Assembly: GCF_009649635.1 (NCBI RefSeq)
Contig: NZ_WJII01000008.1
Location: 1-47,577 of the forward strand
Origin: Microbacterium sp. SYP-A9085
GTDB taxonomy: Bacteria; Actinomycetota; Actinomycetes; Actinomycetales; Microbacteriaceae
Direction of reading: 5' to 3'
Length of the DNA: 47,577 nucleotides
Of this stretch, positions 36,046 through 45,392 are shown piece after piece. The notes beneath the pieces are model-generated. The model was given only the letters and a program-made list of their open reading frames with translations, was not told the DNA's origin and did not search any database. The first letter of the stretch is position 1, and every line of letters begins with the position of its first letter. The position numbers and the translations under genes were made by a program.

Positions 36046-37866
36046 TCATTTCTTGTGACGCGGCTTGCGCGGCGGGCGATCGTCGTCGTGCTCCCGCCGC
36101 GGCGCGCGGCGGTCGTCGTCGCGGTGCGCGTGCCGCCCGTCGGCATCCGAGTGCTCCAGCCGACGCCGGTTCGGGATGCCGCGGTCCGGCGTGATCTCGA
36201 TGCGCCGGCCCGAGATGCGCGTGTCGCGCAGCCGCTCCAGCACGGCGGGGTCGAGGTTCGCGGGCAGCTCGACGATCGAGAAGTCCGGCTTGATCGCGAT
36301 GGCGCCGAAATCGTCGCGGCGCAGCCCGCCCTCATTCGCGAGCGCGCCGACGATCTGGCGCGGCTCAACGCGGTGCCGCCGACCCACCTCGATCCGGTAC
36401 GGGGCGTAGTCCCCACGGCCGCGGCGGGGCTCGCGCGGCTCCCGGGCATCCCGGCCCGCGCGCTCCCGTGGCGGACGTCCCGCCGCCGCGATCGAGGCCG
36501 AGAGCGCGTCGTTCTCGGGATCCAGCAGCAGTGGCGTCTCGCCCTGCGCCACGACGGCGAGCGCGGCCGCCACATCACCTTCCGGCACGTCGTGATGCCG
36601 GACGTAGTGCGCGATGATGTCGCGGAACGCCGTGATGCGGCCCGTGGCCTCCAGCGCCGCGGTGATCGCGTCGTCGAATCTGTTCAGGCGGGTCGTGTTG
36701 ACGTCCTCGGTCGTCGGCAGCGGCATCTGCGCCGGCTGCTGACGCGTCGCCTTCTCGATGTGGGCGAGCAGGTAGCGCTCACGCGGCGTGATGAAGCTGA
36801 TCGCGTCGCCGGTGCGCCCGGCGCGCCCGGTGCGGCCGATCCGGTGCACGTACGACTCGGTGTCGTTCGGGATGTCGAAGTTGATCACGTGGCTTATCCG
36901 CTCGACGTCCAGGCCGCGCGCGGCGACATCCGTGGCCACGAGGATGTCGAGCTTGCCGTCCTTCAGCTGGTTCACCGAGCGCTCGCGCTGCACCTGCGGC
37001 ACGTCCCCGTTGATGGCGGCGGCGGAGTAGCCGCGGGCCCGCAGCCGCTCGGCGAGCGTCTCGGTCTCGTTCTTCGTGCGCACGAACACGATGACCCCGT
37101 CGAAGTTCTCCACCTCGAGGATGCGCGTGAGAGCATCCACCTTCTGCGCATGCGCGACCACGAGATAGCGCTGCGTGATGTTCTGGTTCGTCGTGGTCTT
37201 CGTCTTGATCGCGACCTCTTCCGGGTCGCGCAGGTACTTCTGCGCCAGCCGGCGGATCGCCGCGGGCATCGTCGCCGAGAACAGGGCCACCTGCTTGTCC
37301 TCGGGCGTCTGCGCGAGGATCTGCTCGACGTCCTCGGCGAACCCCATCTTCAGCATCTCGTCGGCCTCGTCCAGCACGAGGTACTTCAGCTCGGACAGGT
37401 CCAGGGTGCCCTTGGCCTGGTGGTCCATGATGCGGCCGGGCGTTCCCACGACGATGTGCACCCCGCGGCGCAGCGCCGACAGCTGCACGCCGTACCCCTG
37501 GCCGCCGTACACCGGCAGCACATGCACGCCCTTCATGCGGCCCGCGTACGACTCGAACGCCTCGCACACCTGCAGGGCGAGCTCGCGGGTCGGCGCGAGC
37601 ACGAGCGCCTGCGGGGTCTTCTGTGCGAGGTCGAGCCGCTCCAGCACCGGCAGCGCGAACGCGGCGGTCTTGCCGGTGCCGGTCTGCGCGGTACCCATCA
37701 CGTCGTGCCCGTCCAGCAGCAGCGGGATGGTCGCCGCCTGGATCGCCGACGGCGTCTCGTAGCCGAGGTCGCGGATCGCCGCGAGCACCGGCCCGGTCAC
37801 GCCGAGCTGTTCGAAGCCGGGGGCCTCGGGTTCGCCGCCGTCCGCGGCATCCGTCTCCTGCGTCAT
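36046..37866 (-). CDS. deaD: DEAD-box RNA helicase (DeaD/CsdA type)
   Basis: A 606-residue helicase with AQTGTGKT (motif I), PTRELA (Ia), TPGRIMDH (Ib), LDEADEML (II), FSATMP (III), TDVAARGLD (V) and HRIGRTGRAG (VI). The C-terminal part carries a DbpA-like RNA-binding domain (about 490-560) and a very basic tail ending PRKPRHKK. It unwinds structured RNA in ribosome assembly and mRNA decay, often induced by cold. The ATG at 37866 overlaps the stop of the acyl-CoA ligase gene by 4 bp, so the two are co-translated, an unusual functional pairing. Confidence 0.93.
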   Translation of the reverse strand: MTQETDAADGGEPEAPGFEQLGVTGPVLAAIRDLGYETPSAIQAATIPLLLDGHDVMGTAQTGTGKTAAFALPVLERLDLAQKTPQALVLAPTRELALQVCEAFESYAGRMKGVHVLPVYGGQGYGVQLSALRRGVHIVVGTPGRIMDHQAKGTLDLSELKYLVLDEADEMLKMGFAEDVEQILAQTPEDKQVALFSATMPAAIRRLAQKYLRDPEEVAIKTKTTTNQNITQRYLVVAHAQKVDALTRILEVENFDGVIVFVRTKNETETLAERLRARGYSAAAINGDVPQVQRERSVNQLKDGKLDILVATDVAARGLDVERISHVINFDIPNDTESYVHRIGRTGRAGRTGDAISFITPRERYLLAHIEKATRQQPAQMPLPTTEDVNTTRLNRFDDAITAALEATGRITAFRDIIAHYVRHHDVPEGDVAAALAVVAQGETPLLLDPENDALSASIAAAGRPPRERAGRDAREPREPRRGRGDYAPYRIEVGRRHRVEPRQIVGALANEGGLRRDDFGAIAIKPDFSIVELPANLDPAVLERLRDTRISGRRIEITPDRGIPNRRRLEHSDADGRHAHRDDDRRAPRREHDDDRPPRKPRHKK

Positions 37867-39569
37867 GATCCTGCTCCCGTCAGTTCCAGCAGCTTCTCGC
37901 GCACCTGGCGGCGCAACACCTTGCCGATGAGGGATTTCGGCAGCTCGTCCACGACGAACAGCCGTCGCGGCACCTTGTAAGGGGTGAGGATGCCGCGCGC
38001 GAACGCGCGGATAGCCTCGACATCCGGCTCGTCGACATCGGGGGCGAGGACGACCGCGGCGACGACCTCTTCGCCCGAATGCTCGCTGGGTAGCCCGACG
38101 ACCGCGACGTCATCGACGTCGGGGTGCTGGCGGAGGGCGTTCTCGACCTCGGTGGGGGCGACGTTGAACCCGCCGGTGATGATGAGCTCCTTGATGCGGT
38201 CGACGATCCGCACGAACCCGGCGTCGTCGATCGTGACGATGTCGCCGGTGCGGAACCATCCGTCGACGAACACGGCCGTCGTCTCCTCGGGGCGGCCGTG
38301 GTATCCGCCGAACACCTGTGGACCGCGCACGACGAGCTCCCCGGGTGTGCCCGGGGCCACATCTCGCGCGGGATCGTCGGGGTCGACGACCCGGCATTCG
38401 GTGCCCGGCAGGGGAAGCCCGACCGATCCCGGCACGCGGTTGTCGGCCACCGGGTTCGCCATCAGCACGGGCGAGCACTCGGACAGCCCGTACCCCTCGA
38501 CGAGGTAGCCGCCGGATGCCTGCTCGAACGGCACGACGAGCTCGTGCGGCAGGGCCATCGCACCGGAGATCGCTATCTGGGTGCCGCGCAGCGACACCCC
38601 CTTCTCGGCGGCGGCCTTCAGCAGCCGGTCGGCGATCGGCGGCACCAGCGGCAGGAACGTCGCCGGCCGCTTGCTCGTCACGGCGAGCACCAGGTCGGGG
38701 TCGAACTTGGGGAACAGCACGAGACGCGCCCCCATCGACATCGCGAACGCGAGGCACAGGGTGAGCCCGTAGGCGTGGAACATCGGCAGCACCGCGTAGA
38801 CGACGCACCCGGGGCCGCGGACGATCTGCGGCACCCAGGCCCGGGCCTGCGCGGCGTTGGCCAGGAGGTTCCGGTGCGTGAGCAGGACGCCCTTCGGGGA
38901 GCCGGTGGTGCCGCTGGTGTACTGGATGATCGCGAGATCGTCGGTCGCGGGCTTCGGATGCGTCTCCGGCAGCGGGTCCGCGGCCACCACGCGCTCCCAC
39001 GGGATCGTCCCGCTCACCCGGGTGTACAAAGCGTCGCGCGACTCGCGGGCCTTCGCGACGGGCAGCTTCAGCGCCAGACGGGTGCGCAGCGGCATCGCGG
39101 CGATCACGTCGACGGAGATGACGTTCGCCACAGCGAGGTCGGCGGGGAACTCCTGGACGGGAGCGACGACCTTCGTCCAGACGATCGCCGTCTTCGCGCC
39201 GTGGTCCTCGAACTGCTTGCGCAGCTCACGCGGGGTGTACAGCGGGTTGTGCTCGACGACCACCGCGCCCAGGCGCAGGATCGCGTAGAACGCGACGATG
39301 TGCTGCGGGCAGTTCGGCAGGACGATGGCCACCGGGTCGCCGGCCGTGACGCCGAGCGCCTTGAGCCCCGCCGCCGCGCGGGCTATCTGCCGGTCCAGCT
39401 CCCTATAGCTCGTGGTGCGGCCGAAGAACTCGAGCGCCGGAGCGTCGGGGTAATCGCGGGCGGATGCCGCGACGATGTCCACCAGCGAGCCGTCCATGGG
39501 GTCCAGGTCGGTGGGCACGCCGGGCTCATAGCTGGCGGTCCACGGGCGGGGCGGATCGAACGTCGTCAC
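37863..39569 (-). CDS. fadD: Long-chain fatty-acid-CoA ligase (AMP-forming)
   Basis: A 568-residue adenylate-forming enzyme with the P-loop IQYTSGTTGSPKGV, the YGLSECSP motif, the TGD motif (FRTGDIV) and a C-terminal VDRIKELIITGGFNV plus Lys in LIGKVLRR. It activates fatty acids for degradation or lipid synthesis. GTG 39569 is the start, with TAGGCT (39576-39581) 6 nt upstream. It is the first gene of a two-gene operon with deaD. Confidence 0.92.
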   Translation of the reverse strand: MTTFDPPRPWTASYEPGVPTDLDPMDGSLVDIVAASARDYPDAPALEFFGRTTSYRELDRQIARAAAGLKALGVTAGDPVAIVLPNCPQHIVAFYAILRLGAVVVEHNPLYTPRELRKQFEDHGAKTAIVWTKVVAPVQEFPADLAVANVISVDVIAAMPLRTRLALKLPVAKARESRDALYTRVSGTIPWERVVAADPLPETHPKPATDDLAIIQYTSGTTGSPKGVLLTHRNLLANAAQARAWVPQIVRGPGCVVYAVLPMFHAYGLTLCLAFAMSMGARLVLFPKFDPDLVLAVTSKRPATFLPLVPPIADRLLKAAAEKGVSLRGTQIAISGAMALPHELVVPFEQASGGYLVEGYGLSECSPVLMANPVADNRVPGSVGLPLPGTECRVVDPDDPARDVAPGTPGELVVRGPQVFGGYHGRPEETTAVFVDGWFRTGDIVTIDDAGFVRIVDRIKELIITGGFNVAPTEVENALRQHPDVDDVAVVGLPSEHSGEEVVAAVVLAPDVDEPDVEAIRAFARGILTPYKVPRRLFVVDELPKSLIGKVLRRQVREKLLELTGAGS

Positions 39570-39575
39570 CGCGCC

Positions 39576-39581
39576 AGCCTA
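39576..39581 (-). promoter_or_regulatory. -10 element (TAGGCT), leaderless fadD
   Basis: The hexamer lies 6 nt from GTG 39569 and drives the fadD-deaD operon. Confidence 0.45.
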
Positions 39582-39719
39582 CGCGCCGGGCCCCCGCGCG
39601 TTTCCCGCGGGCAGGGGAGTTCCGGTCCGAAGATGCCGGTTCCGCGCGGCGCAGGCGGCACGACGGGACGGTGACTCCCGCCGCCGTCGCGGCCGAAGGG
39701 CGCGGCATCCGCGCGCCCA

Positions 39720-39725
39720 TAGACT
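39720..39725 (+). promoter_or_regulatory. -10 element (TAGACT), leaderless gatCAB operon
   Basis: The hexamer lies 6 nt from GTG 39732, with the same hexamer and spacing as mnmA. Confidence 0.5.
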
Positions 39726-39731
39726 GAAGGG

Positions 39732-40031
39732 GTGTCTGAAATCACCCCCGAACTCGTGCGCCATCTCGGTGTGCTCGCACGCATCCAGCTGAGCGACGCG
39801 GAGGTCGAGCGCCTCACCGGCCAGCTCGACGTCATCGTCGACAACATCGCGAAGGTCTCGCAGGTCGCCACCCCCGACGTGCCGGCCACGAGCCACCCGA
39901 TCGCCCTGGAGAACGTGTTCCGCCCCGACGAGATCGGGCAGACCCTCACCCACGAGCAGGCGCTGTCCAACGCGCCGGACGCCGCGGACGGGCGCTTCCG
40001 GGTCACGGCGATCCTGGGGGAGGAGCAGTGA
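39732..40031 (+). CDS. gatC: Asp-tRNA(Asn)/Glu-tRNA(Gln) amidotransferase subunit C
   Basis: A 99-residue protein starting with [19 protein letters not shown], with [13 protein letters not shown] and the C-terminal [14 protein letters not shown] region that wraps around GatA. It is a structural subunit of GatCAB, which makes Gln-tRNA(Gln) and/or Asn-tRNA(Asn) by transamidation. The start is GTG 39732, and its stop overlaps the gatA start by 4 bp (GTGA). Confidence 0.95.
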   Translation: MSEITPELVRHLGVLARIQLSDAEVERLTGQLDVIVDNIAKVSQVATPDVPATSHPIALENVFRPDEIGQTLTHEQALSNAPDAADGRFRVTAILGEEQ

Positions 40032-41563
40032 GCGACATCATCCGGCTTTCCGCCGCCGCGCTCGCCGACCGGCTCGCCGCGGGCGATATCTCCTCCGTCG
40101 AGGCCACGCAGGCGCACCTGGACCGGATCGCCGCCGTCGACGGCGACATCCACGCCTTTCTGCACGTGAACGAGAAGGCCCTGGATGCCGCGGCCGACAT
40201 CGACCGGCGCCGCGCGGCCGGAGAGCAGCTCGGCACCCTCGCCGGCGTGCCGCTGGCGATCAAGGACGTGCTCGTCACGACGGACATGCCGTCCACGAGC
40301 GGGTCGAAGATCCTCGAGGGATATCTGTCGCCGTTCGACGCCACCGTCGTCGCCCGCTCGCGCGCGGCAGGCATGGTGCCGCTGGGCAAGACGAACATGG
40401 ACGAGTTCGCGATGGGCTCCTCCACCGAGCACTCCGCATACGGTCCCACGCACAACCCGTGGGACCTCGAGCGCATTCCCGGCGGGTCCGGCGGCGGTTC
40501 GGCCGCGGCCGTCGCCGCGTTCGAAGCGCCCCTCGCGCTCGGATCAGACACCGGCGGATCGATCCGCCAGCCCGCCCACGTCACCGGCACCGTCGGCATG
40601 AAGCCGACGTACGGCGGCGTGAGCCGGTACGGCGCCATCGCCCTGGCGTCCTCGCTCGACCAGGTCGGCCCGGTCACCCGCACCGTCCTGGATGCCGGGC
40701 TCCTGCATGACGTGATCGGCGGGCACGACCCGCACGACTCCACGTCGCTCACCGACGCGTGGCCGTCCTTCGCCGCCGCCGCCCGCGAGGGCGCGACCGG
40801 CGAGGTCCTGAAGGGCCTGAAGATCGGCGTCGTGACCGAGCTGCCCGACAGCGGGTTCCAGCCCGGCGTCGCCGCGTCCTTCCGGGACGCGCTGGACCGG
40901 CTGCAGGCGCACGGCGCCGAGATCGTCGAGATCAGCGCCCCGCACTTCGAGTACGGCGTGGCCGCCTACTACCTGATCCTGCCGGCCGAGGCATCCAGCA
41001 ACCTGGCGAAGTTCGACTCCGTCCGGTTCGGGATGCGCGTGGATGTCGCCGGCGGCACCGTCGAGGACGTGATGGCGGCGACCCGGGATGTCGGGTTCGG
41101 CGAGGAGGTCAAGCGCCGCGTCATCCTCGGCACGTACGCCCTGTCCGCCGGGTATTACGACGCGTACTACGGCTCGGCGCAGAAGGTGCGCACGCTCATC
41201 CAGCGCGACTTCGACACAGCATTCGGCCAGGTCGACGTGATTGCGACGCCGTCCGCGCCGACCACCGCGTTCAAGATCGGCGAGAAGATCGACGACCCGC
41301 TGCAGATGTACCTCAACGACCTCACCACGATCCCCGCGAACCTCGCCGGCGTCCCGGGGATCTCGATCCCGTCCGGCCTCGCCGACGACGACGGCCTGCC
41401 CGTCGGCATCCAGTTCCTCGCACCGGCGCGTGCGGACGCCCGCCTGTACCGGGTGGGTGCCGCGACCGAGGCGCTGCTGGTCGATGCGTGGGGTGGTCCG
41501 CTGCTGGACCGGGCCCCCGTGCTGAATGAGCGAAGCCGCACGATGCAGGAGGGGAGCCGCTGA
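40028..41563 (+). CDS. gatA: Asp-tRNA(Asn)/Glu-tRNA(Gln) amidotransferase subunit A
   Basis: A 511-residue amidase-signature enzyme with a complete Ser-cisSer-Lys triad: Lys79 (AIKD), Ser154 (PGGSGGGS) and Ser178 (DTGGSIR). It releases ammonia from glutamine for use by GatB. GTG 40028 overlaps gatC by 4 bp, and the stop overlaps the gatB ATG by 1 bp (TGATG). All residues expected for activity are present. Confidence 0.97.
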   Translation: MSDIIRLSAAALADRLAAGDISSVEATQAHLDRIAAVDGDIHAFLHVNEKALDAAADIDRRRAAGEQLGTLAGVPLAIKDVLVTTDMPSTSGSKILEGYLSPFDATVVARSRAAGMVPLGKTNMDEFAMGSSTEHSAYGPTHNPWDLERIPGGSGGGSAAAVAAFEAPLALGSDTGGSIRQPAHVTGTVGMKPTYGGVSRYGAIALASSLDQVGPVTRTVLDAGLLHDVIGGHDPHDSTSLTDAWPSFAAAAREGATGEVLKGLKIGVVTELPDSGFQPGVAASFRDALDRLQAHGAEIVEISAPHFEYGVAAYYLILPAEASSNLAKFDSVRFGMRVDVAGGTVEDVMAATRDVGFGEEVKRRVILGTYALSAGYYDAYYGSAQKVRTLIQRDFDTAFGQVDVIATPSAPTTAFKIGEKIDDPLQMYLNDLTTIPANLAGVPGISIPSGLADDDGLPVGIQFLAPARADARLYRVGAATEALLVDAWGGPLLDRAPVLNERSRTMQEGSR

Positions 41564-43059
41564 TGGCCGCCGCGCTGATGGACTTCGACAAGGCGCTCGA
41601 GCTGTACGAGCCGGTGCTCGGCTTCGAGGTGCACGTCGAGCTGAACACGAAGACGAAGATGTTCTCGGCCGCCCCGAACTCGTTCGGCCGCGAGCCCAAC
41701 ACCGACCTGGCGCCCGTCGACCTGGGCCTTCCCGGATCCATGCCGGTCGTCAACGAGCAGGCGGTGCGATATTCGATAAGCCTCGGCCTCGCGCTGGGCT
41801 GCTCGATCGCGGCGTCCAGCCGGTTCGCCCGGAAGAACTACTTCTACCCCGACCTGGGCAAGAACTACCAGATCTCGCAGTACGACGAGCCGATCGCGTA
41901 CGAGGGCCAGGTCGAGGTCGAGCTCGCCGACGGCACGCTCGTGCAGATCCCGATCGAGCGCGCGCACATGGAGGAGGATGCCGGCAAGCTCACGCACGTG
42001 GGCGGCGCGGCCGGCCGCATCCAGGGCGCGGCGTACTCGCTCGTGGACTACAACCGCGCCGGCGTGCCGCTCGTGGAGATCGTCACGAAGCCGATCTTCG
42101 GCGCCGAGCACGGCGCGCCGGAGCTCGCCGCCGCGTACGTGCGCACCATCCGCGACATAGTGCTGTCGCTGGGGATCTCGGATGCCCGCATGGAGCGGGG
42201 TAACCTGCGCTGCGACGCGAACGTGTCGCTGCGCCCGCGCGGGCAGGAGAAGCTCGGCACCCGCACGGAGACGAAGAACGTCAACTCGATGCGCTCGGTC
42301 GAGCGCGCCGTGCGCTACGAGATCCGGCGGCAGGCGGCGATCCTCGCCGCCGGCGGCACCATCACCCAGGAGACCCGGCACTGGCACGAGGACACCGGCG
42401 TCACCTCTCCGGGGCGCCCGAAGTCCGACGCCGACGACTACCGGTACTTCCCGGAGCCGGATCTGTTGCCGGTGGTCCCCGCGCCGGAGCTGATCGAGCA
42501 GCTGCGCGCGGCGCTGCCCGAGCCGCCCGCCACCCGTCGGCGCCGGCTGAAGGCGGAGTGGGGTTTCACCGACCTGGAGTTCCAGGACATCGCGAACGGC
42601 GGCGTGCTCGCCGAGGTCGAGCAGACGATCGCCGCGGGCGCTGCTCCCACCGCGGCCCGCAAGTGGTGGACGGGCGAGATTGCGCGTCTCGCGAACGCCG
42701 CCGACCGGGAGACGAGCGAGCTCGTCGAACCGGCCGCCGTCGCCGAGCTGCAGAAGCTCGTGGACGCGGGCACGCTCACCGACAAGCTGGCCCGGCAGGT
42801 CCTCGAGGGCATGGTCGCGGGCGAGGGGACGCCGCAGGAGATCGTGGACGCGCGCGGGCTTGCCGTCGTCTCCGACGACGGGGCGCTGATCGCGGCGATC
42901 GACGAGGCGCTCGCGGCGCAGCCGGACGTGCTGGCCAAGATCCGGGACGGCAAGGTCCAGGCCGCCGGCGCCGTGATCGGCGCCGTGATGAAGGCCATGC
43001 GCGGTCAGGCCGACGCCGCCCGCGTGCGCGAACTGATCCTGGAGCGCGCCGCCCAGTAG
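41563..43059 (+). CDS. gatB: Asp-tRNA(Asn)/Glu-tRNA(Gln) amidotransferase subunit B
   Basis: A 498-residue subunit with the cradle domain signature [22 protein letters not shown]-like [11 protein letters not shown], the [21 protein letters not shown] motif (split here as RKNYFYPDL and YQISQYDEP), and the C-terminal helical and YqeY-like tail domains that bind the tRNA. It phosphorylates and amidates the misacylated tRNA using ammonia from GatA. AGGAGGGG precedes the ATG at 41563. A very strong hairpin follows 27 bp after the stop. Confidence 0.97.
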   Translation: MAAALMDFDKALELYEPVLGFEVHVELNTKTKMFSAAPNSFGREPNTDLAPVDLGLPGSMPVVNEQAVRYSISLGLALGCSIAASSRFARKNYFYPDLGKNYQISQYDEPIAYEGQVEVELADGTLVQIPIERAHMEEDAGKLTHVGGAAGRIQGAAYSLVDYNRAGVPLVEIVTKPIFGAEHGAPELAAAYVRTIRDIVLSLGISDARMERGNLRCDANVSLRPRGQEKLGTRTETKNVNSMRSVERAVRYEIRRQAAILAAGGTITQETRHWHEDTGVTSPGRPKSDADDYRYFPEPDLLPVVPAPELIEQLRAALPEPPATRRRRLKAEWGFTDLEFQDIANGGVLAEVEQTIAAGAAPTAARKWWTGEIARLANAADRETSELVEPAAVAELQKLVDAGTLTDKLARQVLEGMVAGEGTPQEIVDARGLAVVSDDGALIAAIDEALAAQPDVLAKIRDGKVQAAGAVIGAVMKAMRGQADAARVRELILERAAQ

Positions 43060-43086
43060 TCCGGCCGGCTCCCCGCGAGAGTACAA

Positions 43087-43131
43087 CTGACGGACGAGGG
43101 TGTGGGTTTTTCCCGCACCCTCGTCCGTCAG
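43087..43131. terminator. 20-bp-stem hairpin after gatB
   Basis: Bases 43087-43102 pair perfectly with 43116-43131 (16 bp), followed inward by one G-T pair and three G-C pairs around a TTTTT loop. It is the strongest hairpin in the window and probably ends the gatCAB transcript. No T-run follows on either side. Confidence 0.7.
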
Positions 43132-43187
43132 CTGCACCCTCGGCGTCAGGTCGGACGGCCGGGGGAGCGGGTGTCGGGGGCGGCGGC

Positions 43188-43193
43188 GAGAAT
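43188..43193 (+). promoter_or_regulatory. Candidate -10 (GAGAAT), possibly leaderless dinB
   Basis: The hexamer lies 6 nt from the ATG at 43200. It lacks the first T of the consensus. I see no clear LexA/SOS box in 43132-43199. Confidence 0.3.
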
Positions 43194-43199
43194 GGGTCC

Positions 43200-44462
43200 A
43201 TGGGACGCGGCGACGGATCGGCCAGGCGCGTGTCGCCGGACGACGCGGATGACACCGGCGCCGGCATCCTGCACGTGGACATGGACGCCTTCTACGCGTC
43301 GGTCGAGGTGCTCGACGACCCCTCTCTGAGTGGCAAGCCCGTGATCGTGGGCGGCGTGGAGGGTCGCGGCGTCGTCTCCAGCGCCAGTTACGAGGCGCGA
43401 CGGTACGGCGTGCGCTCCGCGATGTCGATGCCGCAGGCGCTGCGTCTGTGTCCGACCGCGACCGTCGTCGCCCCGCACTTCCCGCGCTACCTGGAGATGT
43501 CGGCCCGGGTGATGGATGTCTTCCACGAGATCACCCCGCTGGTCGAGCCCCTGTCGATCGACGAGGCGTTCCTCGACGTGCGCGGCGCGCGCCGGCTGTG
43601 GGGTCCGCCGGGAGGGATCGCCCGGATGCTGCGGACCCGCGTCCGCGAGCGCACCGGCCTGACGTGCAGTGTGGGCGCGGCGGCCACGAAGCACGTCGCG
43701 AAGATAGCGTCGACCATGAGCAAACCGGATGGCCTGCTCATCGTCGCAGAGGCCGCCACCGCCGACTTCCTCGCCCCGCTCAGCGTCCGCGCGATGTGGG
43801 GCGTCGGACCGAAGTCGGCGGACGCGCTCGAGGCGCGGGGCATCCGCACCATCCGCGACCTGCGCGAAACCCCGCTCGCGGTGCTGGAGCGCACGCTCGG
43901 GACGACGTCGGCGGATCGCATCCGTCAGCTCGCGCACGGGCGGGACGCGCGCGACGTCGAGCCGGAGCGGCTGGAGAAGAGCGTCGGCCACGAGGAGACG
44001 TTCCAGGTCGACATCGCCGACGACGTCATCCTGCGCGGCGAGCTGCGTCGGCTCGCCGACCGCGTCGGTGCGCGACTGCGCAGCGCCGGCTGGGAGACCG
44101 TGACGGTCTCGATCAAGGTGCGGTTCGCCGACTTCACCACGGTGACCCGTACGCAGACGCTCGCCGAGCCCACCTCGGTGGGCCAGCGCATCGGCGCAGC
44201 GGCCCTGGAACTGTTCGGTGCGCTGCCCCGTCCGCTGCCGGTGCGACTGGTCGGCGTGCGTGCAGAGCGGCTGCGTCCGGCCGGCAGTGCGGGGCCGGCA
44301 CTGTGGGACGACGATGAGGAGTGGCGCCAGGTCGAAGGAGCCCTGGACGACGCTGCGGCCCGATTCGGGAGCGGCGCGGTCACCCGCGCCGCGTTCCTGG
44401 GTCCGAAACGGGATGTCGGCGGCGTCACGCACCACCCGCCGCCGCGCCGGAATCCCTCCTGA
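43200..44462 (+). CDS. dinB: DNA polymerase IV (Y-family)
   Basis: A 420-residue translesion polymerase with HVDMDAFYASVE (metal ligand Asp27), SSASYEARRYGVRSAM, SIDEAFLD (Asp121, Glu122), the thumb motif GVGPKSADALEARGI and a little-finger domain ending near residue 370. The C-terminal tail is Pro/Arg-rich and has no obvious beta-clamp motif of the QL(S/D)LF type. An in-frame extension upstream would cross the hairpin and gatB, so ATG 43200 is used. It starts 140 bp after gatB. Confidence 0.9.
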   Translation: MGRGDGSARRVSPDDADDTGAGILHVDMDAFYASVEVLDDPSLSGKPVIVGGVEGRGVVSSASYEARRYGVRSAMSMPQALRLCPTATVVAPHFPRYLEMSARVMDVFHEITPLVEPLSIDEAFLDVRGARRLWGPPGGIARMLRTRVRERTGLTCSVGAAATKHVAKIASTMSKPDGLLIVAEAATADFLAPLSVRAMWGVGPKSADALEARGIRTIRDLRETPLAVLERTLGTTSADRIRQLAHGRDARDVEPERLEKSVGHEETFQVDIADDVILRGELRRLADRVGARLRSAGWETVTVSIKVRFADFTTVTRTQTLAEPTSVGQRIGAAALELFGALPRPLPVRLVGVRAERLRPAGSAGPALWDDDEEWRQVEGALDDAAARFGSGAVTRAAFLGPKRDVGGVTHHPPPRRNPS

Positions 44463-44491
44463 CGGGGGTGGGCAGCGCCGCCACAGACGGC

Positions 44492-44497
44492 TAGCGT
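44492..44497 (+). promoter_or_regulatory. -10 element (TAGCGT), leaderless GerW-like gene
   Basis: The hexamer lies 6 nt from the ATG at 44504. Confidence 0.5.
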
Positions 44498-44503
44498 GGG
44501 GGC

Positions 44504-44824
44504 ATGCCCAACATCGCACTCGAACTCGGCAAGCAGGCGGCGTCCTTCGGGGTGAACAGCGCCTACGGCGAGCAGCAGGATGTCGACGGCATCCGCATCA
44601 TCCCGGTCGCCATGAGCTGGTCGGGGTACGGCGGCGGTTCCGACGAGTCCGGCAACGGCGGCGGGGGAGGCGGGGGATACGCGATCCCGATCGGCGCCTA
44701 CGTCCGCCGCGGCGACGACCTCCGGTTCGAGCCGAACGTCGTCTCCTTCCTGGCCGTCGCCATCCCGTTCGCGTGGGTGTGCGGCCGGGCGCTCAGCCGT
44801 GTCATCCGCGCCCTCAAGAAGTAG
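44504..44824 (+). CDS. GerW/YtfJ-like small protein with C-terminal membrane segment
   Basis: A 106-residue protein. It has an IIPVAMSWSGYGGGSDESG stretch followed by a seven-Gly run, then YAIPIGAYVRRGDDLRFEPN, and a hydrophobic C-terminal segment (about 78-97). The glycine-rich strand-turn layout is that of the GerW/YtfJ family, named from a Bacillus spore protein but found in many non-sporulating actinobacteria. Family assignment is by pattern only. The ATG at 44504 is fixed by TAGCGT 6 nt upstream. The next gene overlaps its 3' end by 26 bp if the GTG at 44799 is used. Confidence 0.65.
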   Translation: MPNIALELGKQAASFGVNSAYGEQQDVDGIRIIPVAMSWSGYGGGSDESGNGGGGGGGYAIPIGAYVRRGDDLRFEPNVVSFLAVAIPFAWVCGRALSRVIRALKK

Positions 44825-45389
44825 CGTCGATCCGGTCGGGGCCGCGCTCGCTCTCGGCGCGGAGGCCGTGCTGCGCGCGGTCGCGGCTGCCGCCGCCGCC
44901 CATCCGGTCGTGCTGATCGACGGATGCAGCGGTGCGGGCAAGACGTCGCTGGCGCGGCTGCTGGCCGCGCAATGGCAGGGCGGACCGGTGCAGCTCGTGG
45001 CGCTGGACGCGCTGTACCCGGGCTGGGACGGGCTGGATGCCGGCGTGGAAATAGTGCGCGCGGCGGTCCTGGTGCCGCGCGCCCGTGGCGAGGCCGGGGC
45101 GTGGCGGCGCTGGGATTGGGATGCCGGCGCCCCCGCGGAGGAGCATGTCGTGGATCCGGTGCTGCCGCTGATCGTGGAGGGCTCGGGCGTGCTCACCGCG
45201 GCCACCGCCCCGCTCGGTGATGTCCGAGTGTGGGTGGATGCCCCGGCCGCGGCGCGGCGGCGCCGGGCGCTGGACCGGGACGGCGACCTGTACCGGCCGC
45301 ACTGGGAGCGGTGGGCGGCGCAGGAGCGCCGACACGTGGCTCGGGATGATCCGCGGGGCTTGGCGACCGTGGAGGTCGTCGTGCCGTGA
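44799..45389 (+). CDS. P-loop nucleoside/nucleotide kinase-like protein
   Basis: A product of up to 196 residues with Walker A in DGCSGAGKTSLARLL, a DALYPGWDGL segment after strand 2 typical of the uridine-kinase-like fold, PLIVEGSGVL, and an R-rich lid (AAARRRRALDRDGD). The substrate is unknown; a nucleoside or small sugar is likely. The start is uncertain: GTG 44799 (26-bp overlap with the upstream gene) or GTG 44868. A TAGCGT at 44822-44827 points, with 7-nt spacing, to an in-frame GTC at 44835, which is not a normal start codon. Confidence 0.75.
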   Translation: MSSAPSRSSVDPVGAALALGAEAVLRAVAAAAAAHPVVLIDGCSGAGKTSLARLLAAQWQGGPVQLVALDALYPGWDGLDAGVEIVRAAVLVPRARGEAGAWRRWDWDAGAPAEEHVVDPVLPLIVEGSGVLTAATAPLGDVRVWVDAPAAARRRRALDRDGDLYRPHWERWAAQERRHVARDDPRGLATVEVVVP

Positions 45390-45392
45390 CGG

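Noticed and set aside
43132..43199. LexA/SOS box upstream of dinB
   Set aside because: No GAAC-N4-GTTC-like or similar palindrome is present in the upstream region.
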